This document shows, piece after piece, positions 17,806 through 26,869 of a stretch of 64,000 nucleotides of DNA. The number at the start of each line of letters is the position of its first letter. Position 1 is the stretch's first letter. This stretch comes from UBA9926 sp018645765 (lineage in GTDB: Bacteria; Pseudomonadota; Gammaproteobacteria; Pseudomonadales; Azotimanducaceae): positions 124,001-188,000 of the forward strand of contig CASIBO010000004.1 in the NCBI GenBank assembly GCA_949372755.1, given 5' to 3'. Position numbers and translations under genes: made by a program. The notes under the pieces are model-generated. The model was not told the DNA's origin. It did no database searches and saw only the letters and a list, made by a program, of their open reading frames with translations.

Positions 17806-18573
17806 TCAGTCAGAGCGCGACTCGAGACCATTGCCGCGGATCATTTGCTTGATCTCATCGACATAGCTCTGCCCCCGTTCAGAATATCGCAACAAACCCT
17901 CTGCCAGGGCATCGCCCGTAACCGGTTGACCTGCTGACTGAAGGTCTTGCCGACGCGCCCGAAGCGCGGCATAAGCCGGATGCGAATTCAGCGTCAGTAA
18001 ATAGTAAGCAACCCCGGCGCGGACCGAATCAAAGGCCGCAACTTGATGGGTTGATTCGGCACTGGCTTGTCGAGGTTTTACACCGCAGCCTTTGGTAAAA
18101 CACCAAAGACCAAAGAAATTTCGATAGTCTCGAGCGAACCGCGAGGTGCCCCAGGCTGATTCATTCGCGGCTTGGGCCAAGGCCAATCCTTCGGGCACGA
18201 CATCGACCCGGGACAATAGGTCTGCTAACAGGTCGTTGTCAGACAAGGTCTCTCGGTTGGGGACCCGATACTTCTCAGCCTGCTGCCTGATTTGTCGAAC
18301 CTCAAAATCCGCGTAGCTTGCGTCAGTAGCAGCGCTTGCTTTGATGGCTAAAAGCGCCCGCCGCTCCGCTAGAATTAAACTGTTTTCGATTTGAATGCTC
18401 GGTCTGACAAAATCAAAAAAAGCCTGCTTTTTCTCTGCAACTAGGGCATAGGCCGCAAAGTCAGGCACAACTTCTGACGGTGCAGACCCTGGCCAGAAAT
18501 TAATTCCCAACAAAACAATCACCAATATAAGACCGGCGAGCATCAAATGTTTTACCTCCAGAACCCGCTTCAA
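17806..18573 (-). CDS. Bax-like peptidoglycan glucosaminidase
   Basis: 255 residues. One N-terminal hydrophobic segment (residues 9-27) suggests an inner-membrane anchor with the enzyme in the periplasm. The domain is the Bax/FlgJ-type N-acetylglucosaminidase: the catalytic glutamate lies in ALAQAANESAWGTSRFARDY, followed by NFFGLWCFTKGCG and AAFDSVRAGVAYYLLTLN, both characteristic of E. coli Bax. It should cleave glycan strands of the cell wall. Translation starts with TTG at 18573, overlapping the transporter stop as TTGA, with GGAG eight bases upstream, so it is coupled to the upstream GPH transporter. Why a muramidase-like enzyme is coupled to a sugar symporter is not obvious; recovered wall sugars are one idea. 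Confidence 0.82.
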   Translation of the reverse strand: MKRVLEVKHLMLAGLILVIVLLGINFWPGSAPSEVVPDFAAYALVAEKKQAFFDFVRPSIQIENSLILAERRALLAIKASAATDASYADFEVRQIRQQAEKYRVPNRETLSDNDLLADLLSRVDVVPEGLALAQAANESAWGTSRFARDYRNFFGLWCFTKGCGVKPRQASAESTHQVAAFDSVRAGVAYYLLTLNSHPAYAALRARRQDLQSAGQPVTGDALAEGLLRYSERGQSYVDEIKQMIRGNGLESRSD

Positions 18574-20021
18574 GGCGATCGCTCCATACCCAGTCGTTCT
18601 TTTAGTTGGCGCTTGATGTCTTGGTGCCGACGCTCATCAATGCGGTAACCGAGATACATCAAAACACCGAACACCGTAAATACCGAGGTCGCGGGCCCTG
18701 CGATAAAACCCAATAACCAAACCGTGTCCTCCGGGACCGACCCCATCAAAGCGCCTCGAGGAAATGCGATCAAATCAAGGAGCGTGCCGCCAAACACCAG
18801 CCCCATCGAACTGGTCGCTTTGACCGCGAACGATCGCGCCGAGAAAATTACCCCTTCCCGCCGAAAGCCCGTGTCCAGTTCATGCTCATCTGCAATATCC
18901 GCAAACATCGAATTCAGTGTGGCAAAGATAATAGGCGCCAGTACGGCGGTCACCAGACCGCTCAAAATCAAGACGATCAGCAGACTTTGACTGCCTTGTG
19001 CGGGAAACCAAGAGACCCCGGAAAGCGACAGCACGATCGGGATATTAATATTCAGAATCACCAGCAAAGCCGACACAATCAGCGTTCGCTTTTTATCCAG
19101 CCACCGGGTCATGATCGGCAGTAGCGATAATGATAGGAACAGACCAACAAGCTGTGCCAGTGGAATCCAGCGCAATTGCTCGGTGGTTAACCCCCAAAAG
19201 TGGAAGCCCATAAAAGGATTAAAAACGCCTTCAACCGACAAAACCAGCGTGCTGAGCATCATGCCAAAAAAGATGGCTCGAAAAGATCGGTTACTAAACG
19301 CTTCCCGGAATTCCTGAATTAACGCCGACACCCGCATCAGTTGCCGAGCATCTGAATCGACCCGCTGAACCAAGCGCGGGATCTCTCGGCGAGTCCCAAT
19401 AACGCAAACAACAATGGCAAAGATCATTAAGCCAGCCGCCATAAGCGACCAGGGCTGATACGCGGCTTTATTGAGCAATGCGGGATTGAAGACGTCCGTT
19501 GTTGGGAAAAACAAGGTGTAGGAAACCGGAACAAACAGCGCCCCACCCAAAAACCCAAAAAATGTGCTCATGGCATACAAGGTAGAGCGCTGATGATAGT
19601 CCTCTGCCAACTCAGCGCCCAAGGCCAGATGAGGCACGTGATAGAGCGTCAAAGAAGCCCTGACCAAAATTGCGAAACCCAATAGCCAGATAAAGTGCGC
19701 CCAATCAGAGGTCATACTCGGCGGGTTAAACAAGCAATAAAAACTCAGCCCCAAGGGCAGCGCCGCCATTAAAATCAGCGGATGGCGGCGACCAAACCGA
19801 GTCCGCAGCTTGTCCGAAAAAGAGCCCACCAAAGGGTCTGAAACCGCATCAAACATGAGCGCAATTGCCAACGCAACGGATGTCAGCGTTGCCGAAACGC
19901 CCAGCACTTGATTGTAATAAAACAATAAAAAGACATTGAACCCAGAATTCTTAATGGCCTCTGCCAGTTGCCCAAAACCGAAGCTGAACATGACCGGAAA
20001 TTTTAATCGATGGACCGTCAT
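18570..20021 (-). CDS. MFS transporter of the GPH (glycoside-pentoside-hexuronide) symporter type
   Basis: 483 residues with about twelve hydrophobic segments. DAVSDPLVGSFSDKLRTRFGRRHPLIL is the hallmark loop 2-3 of GPH/MFS_2 symporters such as MelB and XynP, and GAELAEDYHQRSTLYAMSTFFGF fits the next loop. A long cytosolic loop sits between the halves (from GTRREIPRL to FREAF). Members co-transport sugars or related solutes with Na+ or H+. The coupled downstream gene is a Bax-like glucosaminidase, the only context for substrate choice. The ATG at 20021 has a weak ribosome site. Expected location is the inner membrane. Confidence 0.83.
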   Translation of the reverse strand: MTVHRLKFPVMFSFGFGQLAEAIKNSGFNVFLLFYYNQVLGVSATLTSVALAIALMFDAVSDPLVGSFSDKLRTRFGRRHPLILMAALPLGLSFYCLFNPPSMTSDWAHFIWLLGFAILVRASLTLYHVPHLALGAELAEDYHQRSTLYAMSTFFGFLGGALFVPVSYTLFFPTTDVFNPALLNKAAYQPWSLMAAGLMIFAIVVCVIGTRREIPRLVQRVDSDARQLMRVSALIQEFREAFSNRSFRAIFFGMMLSTLVLSVEGVFNPFMGFHFWGLTTEQLRWIPLAQLVGLFLSLSLLPIMTRWLDKKRTLIVSALLVILNINIPIVLSLSGVSWFPAQGSQSLLIVLILSGLVTAVLAPIIFATLNSMFADIADEHELDTGFRREGVIFSARSFAVKATSSMGLVFGGTLLDLIAFPRGALMGSVPEDTVWLLGFIAGPATSVFTVFGVLMYLGYRIDERRHQDIKRQLKERLGMERSP

Positions 20022-20365
20022 TGACTACCAAATTACGCGAAGACAGCCCAGTCTCTGACAAATTCCGTGTCAGCACAACGTCCATGAAGCACGACCAAAG
20101 AACTGACCGAGTGGCATAACGCATTCGTTGCTTGCTGCGCCGGGCGTTAACGCTTGCCCGCCCAAACACCTGCCCGCCAACTTGGTGCGATTTCAAGGGT
20201 TTAAACGCTCAAGAGCAAAATGGCGCAGAGCCGCCTAAAGCCAGGCTGACGCGGCCAGCGCAAGGGGTCATTAGGCGGGTTCCACCACCAGGAGATTTAG
20301 ATCAGGCAACAATTGCCCAGCTAGCGTTCATCTGCCCTGCCGCCGGCCCCGTTCAACGATTGCAC
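20022..20365. other. 344-bp gap holding the promoter of the GPH transporter/bax pair
   Basis: No gene is recognisable. The main structure is around 20141-20160: CGGGC (20141-20145) and GCCCG (20156-20160) can pair, and the perfect palindrome GCGTTAACGC (20144-20153) lies within. There is no T-run beside it on either strand, so it may be an operator or the 3' end hairpin of the leftward NSS transporter message rather than a classical terminator. Confidence 0.45.
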
Positions 20366-21760
20366 TCAGGTTGCCAGGCCTGAGATCAGAATCACCAAAA
20401 TAACACAGGGCAACGGGTATTTAAGCAGCCCGTACCAGATCTTAAACTGCCAAGCCCGGGGAAAGACCACCTCCGCGGCAAGTTGATCCCGCTTGAGAAC
20501 CCAACCTGCGAAAATGGCAATCAGTAATCCCCCAATGGGCAATAGCAATTGATTGGAGATGAAGTCGATCAACCCGTTCAAATCGCGACCCCAAATTTGA
20601 AGGCTAGACCAGGCGCTGTAGGTCAAAATGCTCATCAATGACACTAAAATTAAAGATAGCACCATTAACCAAGTGCTTTTCAAACGACTCATCCCCGTTA
20701 ACCGCGCAAACGTCGCAACCAACGGCTCCACAAACCCGACCATTGAGGTCATCGCAGCCACCGACAGCAGCAAGAAAAACAAGCCGCCGACCAGCGCACC
20801 AAGGGGCAGCTGACCAAACGCGATGGGCAACACTTTAAAGATGAGCCCAACGCCGCCAGCCGGATCCAATCCATACCGGAATACCAATGGAAAAATCATT
20901 AAACCGGCCAAGAGCGCGATGGCGGTATCAGCAACAATAATCAAAAACCCATAACGCACAATCGACTGTCCTGGCGGTAAGTAGGCCCCAAAAATCATGA
21001 GCCCGGCCATGGCAACGCCGATGGAAAAGAAGGCTTGCCCAATTGCTGCTAAAAAAACCTGTGGGGTGATCTTCGAAAAATCGGCCTGAAACAAATAGTC
21101 CCATCCCACCCAAAAACTTGGATCAAAAGCGTTGTAGACAACCAGAGCGACCATGAGCAAAAACAGCAACGGCATGAGGACCCGAACAGCACGTTCGATA
21201 CCCTTTTGAACCCCGCCTGAAATAATGATGCCGGTTAGTGTCATCGCGAGCGCCATCCACATAAACATGACGACAGGGCTAGCGAGCAGTGCCTCGAAAT
21301 ACGCGTTGGACGCGTTTTCATCGATTAAGGAGAACGCGCCGCTGGATGCCGACCAAAGGTAATAAAGCACCCAGCCTGCAACCGTTGCATAGGTCGCCAT
21401 AATTAAAAATGCGGTCACCAGGTTCAAGCCACCCACCCATCGCCAGAGTGGCGCCGCCCCAGACGCTTTGGCAAGTCGACCGAAGGTCTGAAGTGGGTCC
21501 CCTTGCCCCCGGCGACCGAGTGCAATCTCAGACATGACAATGGGCAGTCCAATAATGAGCACACAGGCCAGATAGACCAGTACAAACGCAGCACCGCCGT
21601 TTTCCCCAGTGATATAGGGAAAGCGCCAGATATTCCCGAGACCAACCGCAAAGCCAACCGCCGCCAATAAGAACCCTAAGGGCGTTTTAAATGTTTCTTG
21701 TTTGATAGACCGAATCCTTGGTAATTGATGGATTAATTGAGTAAGCACCGCGTGCCGCAA
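20366..21760 (-). CDS. Neurotransmitter:sodium symporter (NSS) family transporter
   Basis: 464 residues with about eleven to twelve membrane segments. The first helix has the family signature GFAVGLGNIWRFPYITGENG, which forms the Na+ and amino-acid site in LeuT-type proteins, followed by GLPIVMSEIALGRRGQGDP. Bacterial members take up amino acids such as tryptophan, tyrosine or leucine with Na+. The start is uncertain: the TTG at 21760 has no clear ribosome site, and no ATG occurs before the first helix. The kynureninase genes 24 kb away are too far to argue for a tryptophan substrate. Inner membrane. Confidence 0.85.
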   Translation of the reverse strand: MRHAVLTQLIHQLPRIRSIKQETFKTPLGFLLAAVGFAVGLGNIWRFPYITGENGGAAFVLVYLACVLIIGLPIVMSEIALGRRGQGDPLQTFGRLAKASGAAPLWRWVGGLNLVTAFLIMATYATVAGWVLYYLWSASSGAFSLIDENASNAYFEALLASPVVMFMWMALAMTLTGIIISGGVQKGIERAVRVLMPLLFLLMVALVVYNAFDPSFWVGWDYLFQADFSKITPQVFLAAIGQAFFSIGVAMAGLMIFGAYLPPGQSIVRYGFLIIVADTAIALLAGLMIFPLVFRYGLDPAGGVGLIFKVLPIAFGQLPLGALVGGLFFLLLSVAAMTSMVGFVEPLVATFARLTGMSRLKSTWLMVLSLILVSLMSILTYSAWSSLQIWGRDLNGLIDFISNQLLLPIGGLLIAIFAGWVLKRDQLAAEVVFPRAWQFKIWYGLLKYPLPCVILVILISGLAT

Positions 21761-22037
21761 CCGCTATTGATTGGATGACAAGCGCGCTAAACGGTGTGTT
21801 GGGACAGGACGCATGAGCACTGTCATCAAAAGCGCTGTCATCAAACCGATCGTTCAAGACCAATGCTTGAATCCATTGTGCGCTCCGCGGGCCTGCACCC
21901 AACATCCCTTCCATGTGAAACATCGTACAAGCAAGCGGTCCTGTAAAGAAAGGTTAAACCGGCGCAAGCTGTTGATAACTGATGATCCAACGCATTCCGC
22001 ACCAGCCCTCAAAGCCTTTAAAAATCCTTTAAAAAGC

Positions 22038-22067
22038 CTTGAAATCTTCACCAGCCGACCCAATCAT
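22038..22067 (+). promoter_or_regulatory. Candidate sigma32 (heat-shock) promoter of htpX
   Basis: CTTGAAA (22038-22044) is followed after 14 bases by CCCAATCAT (22059-22067), close to the RpoH consensus CTTGAAA-N13-15-CCCCATnT. It lies 24 bases before the htpX ATG, leaving a short leader with AAGGAG at 22077-22082. E. coli htpX is also heat-shock controlled, which supports the reading; no transcript data are available. Confidence 0.55.
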
Positions 22068-22090
22068 TTAGACAATAAGGAGTCATTAAT

Positions 22091-22978
22091 ATGTTCCGCG
22101 TTATTATTTTCGCCGCTGCGAACCTTGGCATTCTGCTGGTCATGGGCGTTATCTTTCAGCTCATTGGACTCGATATCTGGCTCGTACAAAGTGGCACTGG
22201 GTTTAATACCGCCGGCGTGTTGGCTTTTTCGGCCTGCTTCGGTTTCGGCGGCGCCTTTATCTCACTCGCCTTGTCGAAATTTATGGCGAAACGCGGTATG
22301 GGCGTTCAAATGATCACCACTCCCGGAAACGCTCAGGAGCGCTGGTTGGTTGATACGGTTCATCGCCAAGCTAAAAAGGTTGGGATCGAAGCGCCAGAGG
22401 TCGGCATCTTTCAACAACCGCAACCCAATGCCTTTGCAACGGGGATGACCCGTAACCGTTCGCTGGTGGCTGTTTCGACCGGTCTTCTTAACACGATGAG
22501 CCAGGCCGAGGTCGAAGCCGTTTTAGGGCACGAAGTCGCACATGTTGCCAATGGCGATATGATCACCATGGCCCTGTTGCAGGGCCTACTCAATACCTTC
22601 GTCATTTTCCTGTCTCGCCTTGCTGGCTTTTTTGTTGACAAAGTGATTCTCAAGAATCAACGCGGTTTGGGCATGGGTTATTTCATCACCTCGATCATTG
22701 CGCAAATTTTTCTGTCGTGCATTGCAACCGTGATCGCGCTTTGGTTCTCGCGACGACGTGAATTTAGAGCCGATGAAGGGGGCGCCCGATTAGCGGGAAA
22801 ACAAAACATGATCAACGCTTTGAAAAAACTTCAGCAGGTCCAAGCGCCACAAGATTTGCCAGGCGAGTTTGCAGCCTTTGGGATCTCCGGGTCTCGCAGC
22901 GGCATCAGTCAACTCTTTCTCAGCCACCCGCCGCTAGAGCAACGCATCGAGACATTACAACGCGCCCAGATTCTTTGA
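22091..22978 (+). CDS. htpX: Membrane-bound zinc metalloprotease HtpX
   Basis: 295 residues, same length as E. coli HtpX (293). Two N-terminal membrane segments (about 4-26 and 39-60) precede the M48 zinc site H147-E-V-A-H151 in AVLGHEVAHVANGD. Two more hydrophobic stretches surround residues 160-215, and the third ligand glutamate is in RRREFRADEGGARLAG. The C-terminal SHPPLEQRIETLQ is also typical. It degrades misfolded inner-membrane proteins together with FtsH. AAGGAG eight bases before the ATG sets the start. A sigma32-like promoter is placed just upstream. The 330-bp gap to the divergent NSS gene shows nothing else I can name. Confidence 0.95.
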   Translation: MFRVIIFAAANLGILLVMGVIFQLIGLDIWLVQSGTGFNTAGVLAFSACFGFGGAFISLALSKFMAKRGMGVQMITTPGNAQERWLVDTVHRQAKKVGIEAPEVGIFQQPQPNAFATGMTRNRSLVAVSTGLLNTMSQAEVEAVLGHEVAHVANGDMITMALLQGLLNTFVIFLSRLAGFFVDKVILKNQRGLGMGYFITSIIAQIFLSCIATVIALWFSRRREFRADEGGARLAGKQNMINALKKLQQVQAPQDLPGEFAAFGISGSRSGISQLFLSHPPLEQRIETLQRAQIL

Positions 22979-23051
22979 GACAATGCCTTGTTGAGACCGG
23001 AGGCAGACTTGGGTAGGGTTACGGCACTTAAAAATCATCGAGCAACACCCT

Positions 23052-24209
23052 ATGCCTGAAGCCAGCGACATTACCGAGATCCGTCACGCCGTCAGACAAC
23101 TCTGTGCCAAATTCGGCGAATCCTATTGGCTCGAACTCGATCGAGACCGGGGCTACCCGACGGAATTCGTTCAAGCCCTAACCGAAAGCGGATTTCTCAC
23201 CGTTTTGATCCCGGAAGCCTATGGTGGATCGGGTCTTGGCGTGTATGAAGCCTCTATCATCATGGAAGAAGTCTGCCGCGCAGGCGCTCATGCCGGCGCG
23301 TGTCATGCGCAGATGTACGTCATGGGCTCGGTGTTAAGGCACGGCAGTGAAGCACAAAAACAGTATTATTTACCCAAAATTGCGGCAGGTGAATTGCGGC
23401 TTCAAAGCTTCGGCGTTACCGAGCCGACAACCGGCACCGATACCACGAGCTTAAAAACGACCGCCCGATTGGATGGCGACCATTACGTGGTCAACGGCCA
23501 GAAGGTCTGGATTAGCCGAATTGAGCATTCGGATTTAATGGTGCTCCTTGCGCGTACGACCCCCAAAGAAGAAACCAACAAAAAGACCGAAGGTTTATCC
23601 GCCTTCATTGTTGATGTCGGCAAAGCCGTCGGTAACGGCCTCGAGATCCGGCCGATTGATTCCATGATCAATCACCATTCTTGCGAGTTGTTCTTTGATG
23701 ATCTCAAGATTCCGCGCGAAAACCTGCTCGGTGTTGAGGGCCAAGGCTTCAAAGTCATTCTCGACGGCATGAACGCAGAGCGCATTTTAATTGCGGCAGA
23801 ATGTGTTGGCGATGGCCGGTACTTTATCGATAAAGCAAGCCGCTATGCGACCGATCGGGTCGTCTTTGATCGCCCAATCGGCCAAAACCAAGGCGTGCAA
23901 TTTCCGATTGCGCGATGTTACACAGAAGTTGAAGCGGCGTGGTTAATGGTAGAAAAGGCAGCACACCTGTTTGATGCAGGTGAGGCGTGCGGCGCTGAAG
24001 CCAACATGGCGAAAATGCTGGCATCGGAAGCATCTTGGCGAGCGGGTGATGTTTGCATGCAAACCCACGGCGGCTTTGCGTTTGCAAAGGAATATCATAT
24101 CGAACGCAAGTTTCGGGAAACCCGTCTCTACCAAATTGCACCGATCTCAACCAATTTGATATTGAGTTACATCGGAGAACATGTCCTAAAGATGCCGCGA
24201 TCGTTTTAG
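23052..24209 (+). CDS. Acyl-CoA dehydrogenase (second family member)
   Basis: 385 residues. Family marks include LQSFGVTEPTTGTDTTSLKT, VNGQKVWISRIEHSDLMVLLART and CMQTHGGFAFAKEYHIERKFRE. The TEPTTGTDT and THGGFAFA variants separate it from the dehydrogenase at 6.8 kb and are like those of branched-chain or aryl/acyl-CoA dehydrogenases in fatty and terpenoid acid degradation. It oxidises an acyl-CoA thioester with FAD and ETF in the cytosol. There is no strong ribosome site before the ATG. It stands alone, convergent with the MOSC gene 19 bases away. The substrate is unresolved. Confidence 0.88.
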   Translation: MPEASDITEIRHAVRQLCAKFGESYWLELDRDRGYPTEFVQALTESGFLTVLIPEAYGGSGLGVYEASIIMEEVCRAGAHAGACHAQMYVMGSVLRHGSEAQKQYYLPKIAAGELRLQSFGVTEPTTGTDTTSLKTTARLDGDHYVVNGQKVWISRIEHSDLMVLLARTTPKEETNKKTEGLSAFIVDVGKAVGNGLEIRPIDSMINHHSCELFFDDLKIPRENLLGVEGQGFKVILDGMNAERILIAAECVGDGRYFIDKASRYATDRVVFDRPIGQNQGVQFPIARCYTEVEAAWLMVEKAAHLFDAGEACGAEANMAKMLASEASWRAGDVCMQTHGGFAFAKEYHIERKFRETRLYQIAPISTNLILSYIGEHVLKMPRSF

Positions 24210-24228
24210 CCGTGACGGGCGTTGTGCG

Positions 24229-25038
24229 TCACCCAGCGTAATCGCCAACGTGAATCCGACCCACTTTAAGCGGTGCGATATAGGTCCCAAACATGACCCC
24301 GCCCGCATAGCCGTTCTCGCGTCGGCGATAGCGGCTCAAGGTCCGCAGCGGCTCCTTACTGGGCACGTCACTTGCGCCATCTGGGGCTTGATCAAAGGTC
24401 GTCACGGCACACCGCTCGCAAGCGGTCACGGCGTCAAAAGACACCTCACCGAGGCGCAGTGTATCAAGCGCGTCTTCGGCGTAGGCTGCAATGCCTGAGA
24501 CCACGATATTGGCTCGAAATCGGTCCATGGGTACTGGCGCCTCAAGCCGCTGATTTAAATCATCAAGGGATGCTTGATTCGCTAATAAAAGTGGCGCGAC
24601 ATCCACCGTTTTGGATTGCACCGTGCCTTCAAGGCGCGCAAATACCGGCAGTGGAATCGATAGGGCCTCGCCTGCCGCTGCTTTGACTAAGCGTAACCGT
24701 TTGCCGAAAGCCTCAGAGAGCCACTGCGCAACAGGCTCTCCAAGGTCGATAACGCCAACGGTTCTGCCGGTCAAAGGCATCGGCTCTTTTTGACGGCGTG
24801 ACTCAGCCGGTACTTGAAAGGGATCCCCGCCTTTAAAGGATAGGGTGAGCTGTCCCGCTTGCCAGGTTGCAGACAGATCTTTAAGCGCGGGTAGGCTTTT
24901 TTGACTTTGCGGCACGCCGCTGTCGGTTAAGACAAATTGTCGATCGCCCTCAAAACCCTCTGTGGTAATATCGACGGCATCCAGTGCTTGACCTCGACAA
25001 CCCTTAATTGGATAAATCCATAAACTGTCAACACGCAT
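24229..25038 (-). CDS. MOSC domain protein with MOSC N-terminal beta-barrel (YcbX-like)
   Basis: 269 residues from the ATG at 25038, chosen because GGGAGG lies eight bases upstream and MRVDSLWIYPIKGCRGQAL is the standard N-terminus; an ATG 21 bases further out lacks support. The N-terminal beta-barrel is followed by the MOSC domain, with FRANIVVSG and TACERCAVTTFDQAPDG, whose cysteine is the expected molybdenum ligand of this family. Relatives (YcbX, mARC) reduce N-hydroxylated compounds or carry sulfido-Mo cofactor. E. coli YcbX has an extra ferredoxin domain that is missing here. It is divergent from the hotdog gene by 47 bases. Confidence 0.85.
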   Translation of the reverse strand: MRVDSLWIYPIKGCRGQALDAVDITTEGFEGDRQFVLTDSGVPQSQKSLPALKDLSATWQAGQLTLSFKGGDPFQVPAESRRQKEPMPLTGRTVGVIDLGEPVAQWLSEAFGKRLRLVKAAAGEALSIPLPVFARLEGTVQSKTVDVAPLLLANQASLDDLNQRLEAPVPMDRFRANIVVSGIAAYAEDALDTLRLGEVSFDAVTACERCAVTTFDQAPDGASDVPSKEPLRTLSRYRRRENGYAGGVMFGTYIAPLKVGRIHVGDYAG

Positions 25039-25085
25039 TAATGGCCTCCCATGAGCCAATTCATCAAGTGATAAGATAGTCCACC

Positions 25086-25853
25086 ATGAGTCAGAGCACC
25101 ACGAATAATACCCGAATCACCATTTTGGAACGGTTTCGCGGCCCCCCGACCTCGGGACATGGCGGCTATGTCAGCGGCCGATTTGCAGCCTTCGCCGATC
25201 TCACCACGGACGACAGTGCTGAGGTGACGTTGCGATCCCCCATTCCGCTCGATCAATCGATGTCAGTTTTGTTTGACGACGACAACCCGCGCAACTACCA
25301 GATTCAGGACAGCGATACCTTGATTGCTGAAGTGCGAGCCGTGCAGCTGTCTTTGGAGGTCCCTGATCCGCCCGACTGGGCTCAAACCCTGGCAGCTGAA
25401 TCTCGATCCGCGGCATTGATGCCCAACATCAATCCGCTTTTGCCGGGCCAGCAAGGCTTTCATCCTATCTGTTTTTGTTGTGGTCCCGAGCACCCAGAAG
25501 GGCTACACATTTTTGTTGCCCCGGTGGATCGTCAAGTGTCCGCCATTTGGGAAACCAAGACCGAATGGGGAGACGATACAGGCAAACTCCCGCAGGCTTT
25601 GCTCTGGACCGCCCTGGATTGCCCTGGCCAGTATGCCTTCCTAGCAGAGGGTATCCGCACCGGGCTCCTCGGTCGCATGACGACCAAGGTACTCACCACC
25701 CCAAGGGCCGGTAGTCCATTGCAGGTCACCGCTTGGACCATTGCGATTGCGGGTAAAAAGCATCTCGCAGGCTCTGCCTTATTCGATGACCAGCAAACCC
25801 TCTTGGCTTATGCAACAACCCTTTGGATTGGAAGACAGCCCCTCAGGCTCTAG
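25086..25853 (+). CDS. Hotdog-fold thioesterase-like protein
   Basis: 255 residues. A central FHPICFCCGPEHPEGLHIF matches the CxxCG..NPxGL entry motif found at the start of many PaaI/4HBT-like hotdog domains. The following strands (VSAIWETKTEWGD, LGRMTTKVLTTPRAGSPLQVTAW, AGSALFDDQQTLLAYATTLWIG) complete one hotdog unit. The first 120 residues look like a second, more degenerate unit, making a double hotdog. No enzyme-specific catalytic residue is clear. It is likely an acyl-CoA thioesterase or a non-catalytic acyl binder; the assignment is by fold pattern. It ends 16 bases before the convergent cation transporter. Confidence 0.6.
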   Translation: MSQSTTNNTRITILERFRGPPTSGHGGYVSGRFAAFADLTTDDSAEVTLRSPIPLDQSMSVLFDDDNPRNYQIQDSDTLIAEVRAVQLSLEVPDPPDWAQTLAAESRSAALMPNINPLLPGQQGFHPICFCCGPEHPEGLHIFVAPVDRQVSAIWETKTEWGDDTGKLPQALLWTALDCPGQYAFLAEGIRTGLLGRMTTKVLTTPRAGSPLQVTAWTIAIAGKKHLAGSALFDDQQTLLAYATTLWIGRQPLRL

Positions 25854-25869
25854 CCGACCCCAAAAGGAT

Positions 25870-26484
25870 CTAGGCCACGCGCATGGCGCGCCAAGCCGTT
25901 CGCCCCATCGAGACAGCCGACCGCGTAAAGAGCCCGAGCAAGAGTACCGCAACGATAAGATCCGGGTAGGCCGAACCGGTCCAATACACTAAGAGAGCGG
26001 TCGCAATCACCCCAAATCCTTCGAATACATCATTACGGGAACACTCCCAAACCGACGCCATATTGACGTCATCCGAGCGATGGGGCGTCAGCAACATCAG
26101 ACAAAAACTGTTTGCCATCAGGTTTAAAACTGCCGCAATCCCCATGGTTTCAACGATAGGCACCTCTGGATTTATGCCCTTCAGAATGAGTTGCATCAAA
26201 ACCGCGACCGCAGCGAACCCAATGAGAACACTTTTAAACAAAGCCGCCTTGGCTTTGACCTGCACACTTGCGCCAACAACCGCCAAGCTCACCATATAGG
26301 CCAACGCATCTCCAAAATTATCGAGGGTGCCGGAAAGCAATGCGGAGGACCCGCTCATCACCGATCCAGCAACCATCATCAGAAAGGTTGCCAGGTTGAT
26401 CAGCATCACCCAGATTAAAACCCGGCGCTGGCGAACGGCGAGGCGACCGACGTCTATCAACTCATCGCAACAACCCGTACTCAC
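25870..26484 (-). CDS. Short cation diffusion facilitator (CDF) transporter
   Basis: 204 residues with five to six membrane segments and no cytosolic C-terminal metal domain, as in the small CzcD-like subgroup. The TM2 metal site is D-N-F-G-D in SGTLDNFGDALAYM; in TM5 the usual HxxxD is replaced by CSRND (Cys-x3-Asp). An N-terminal Cys-Cys pair (MSTGCCDE) is also usual for this subgroup. Members export divalent metals. The start is GTG at 26484 with GGGAG close upstream. Which metal is carried is not clear; the Cys in the site would suit soft metals. No regulator (MerR/ArsR) is adjacent. Confidence 0.8.
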   Translation of the reverse strand: MSTGCCDELIDVGRLAVRQRRVLIWVMLINLATFLMMVAGSVMSGSSALLSGTLDNFGDALAYMVSLAVVGASVQVKAKAALFKSVLIGFAAVAVLMQLILKGINPEVPIVETMGIAAVLNLMANSFCLMLLTPHRSDDVNMASVWECSRNDVFEGFGVIATALLVYWTGSAYPDLIVAVLLLGLFTRSAVSMGRTAWRAMRVA

Positions 26485-26617
26485 TGCGTCTCCCTAACAG
26501 GTCTACTGGATAGGACTCACATCATACCAAGATGAACGACCATAGACGCAGTTGCATCCCGGCCTTAATTTCGCTACAAAGAAAACCCGCTAAGGCCACA
26601 TCTAGGAAAGCAGCGCG

Positions 26618-26869
26618 TTGAAAATCTTAAGAAAATCAATCACCCCAGCGCTCAATGCCACCTGGGAAGCCGTCGCCGAACAGCATCTGCCGGCGCTTGA
26701 CCGAGACCAGGCCGTGGCCCAACTTCAAAGCTGGAATCTCCACATTTTTGCTCGGCGGGTTGTGAATCAAGACAGCGACTCGAGCCGACAGGCGTCCAAC
26801 CCAATTTTACCAAGCGACATTCTCTTTTTAGAGCCGCCGCACACGCAAACGGTGGAGGCCTCGGGTTGA
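26618..26869 (+). CDS. Small protein of unknown function (first of a coupled pair)
   Basis: 83 residues with a TTG start at 26618 and AGGAAAG seven bases upstream. I recognise no domain: the N-terminal half is predicted helical (NATWEAVAEQHLPALDRDQAVAQ) and the C-terminal half is polar and proline-containing. It ends in a TTGA overlap with the next small gene, which argues that both are translated. The pair lies just ahead of the D-aminoacylase gene and in the same direction, so it may be co-transcribed with it. It could still be a non-coding open frame. Confidence 0.4.
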   Translation: MKILRKSITPALNATWEAVAEQHLPALDRDQAVAQLQSWNLHIFARRVVNQDSDSSRQASNPILPSDILFLEPPHTQTVEASG

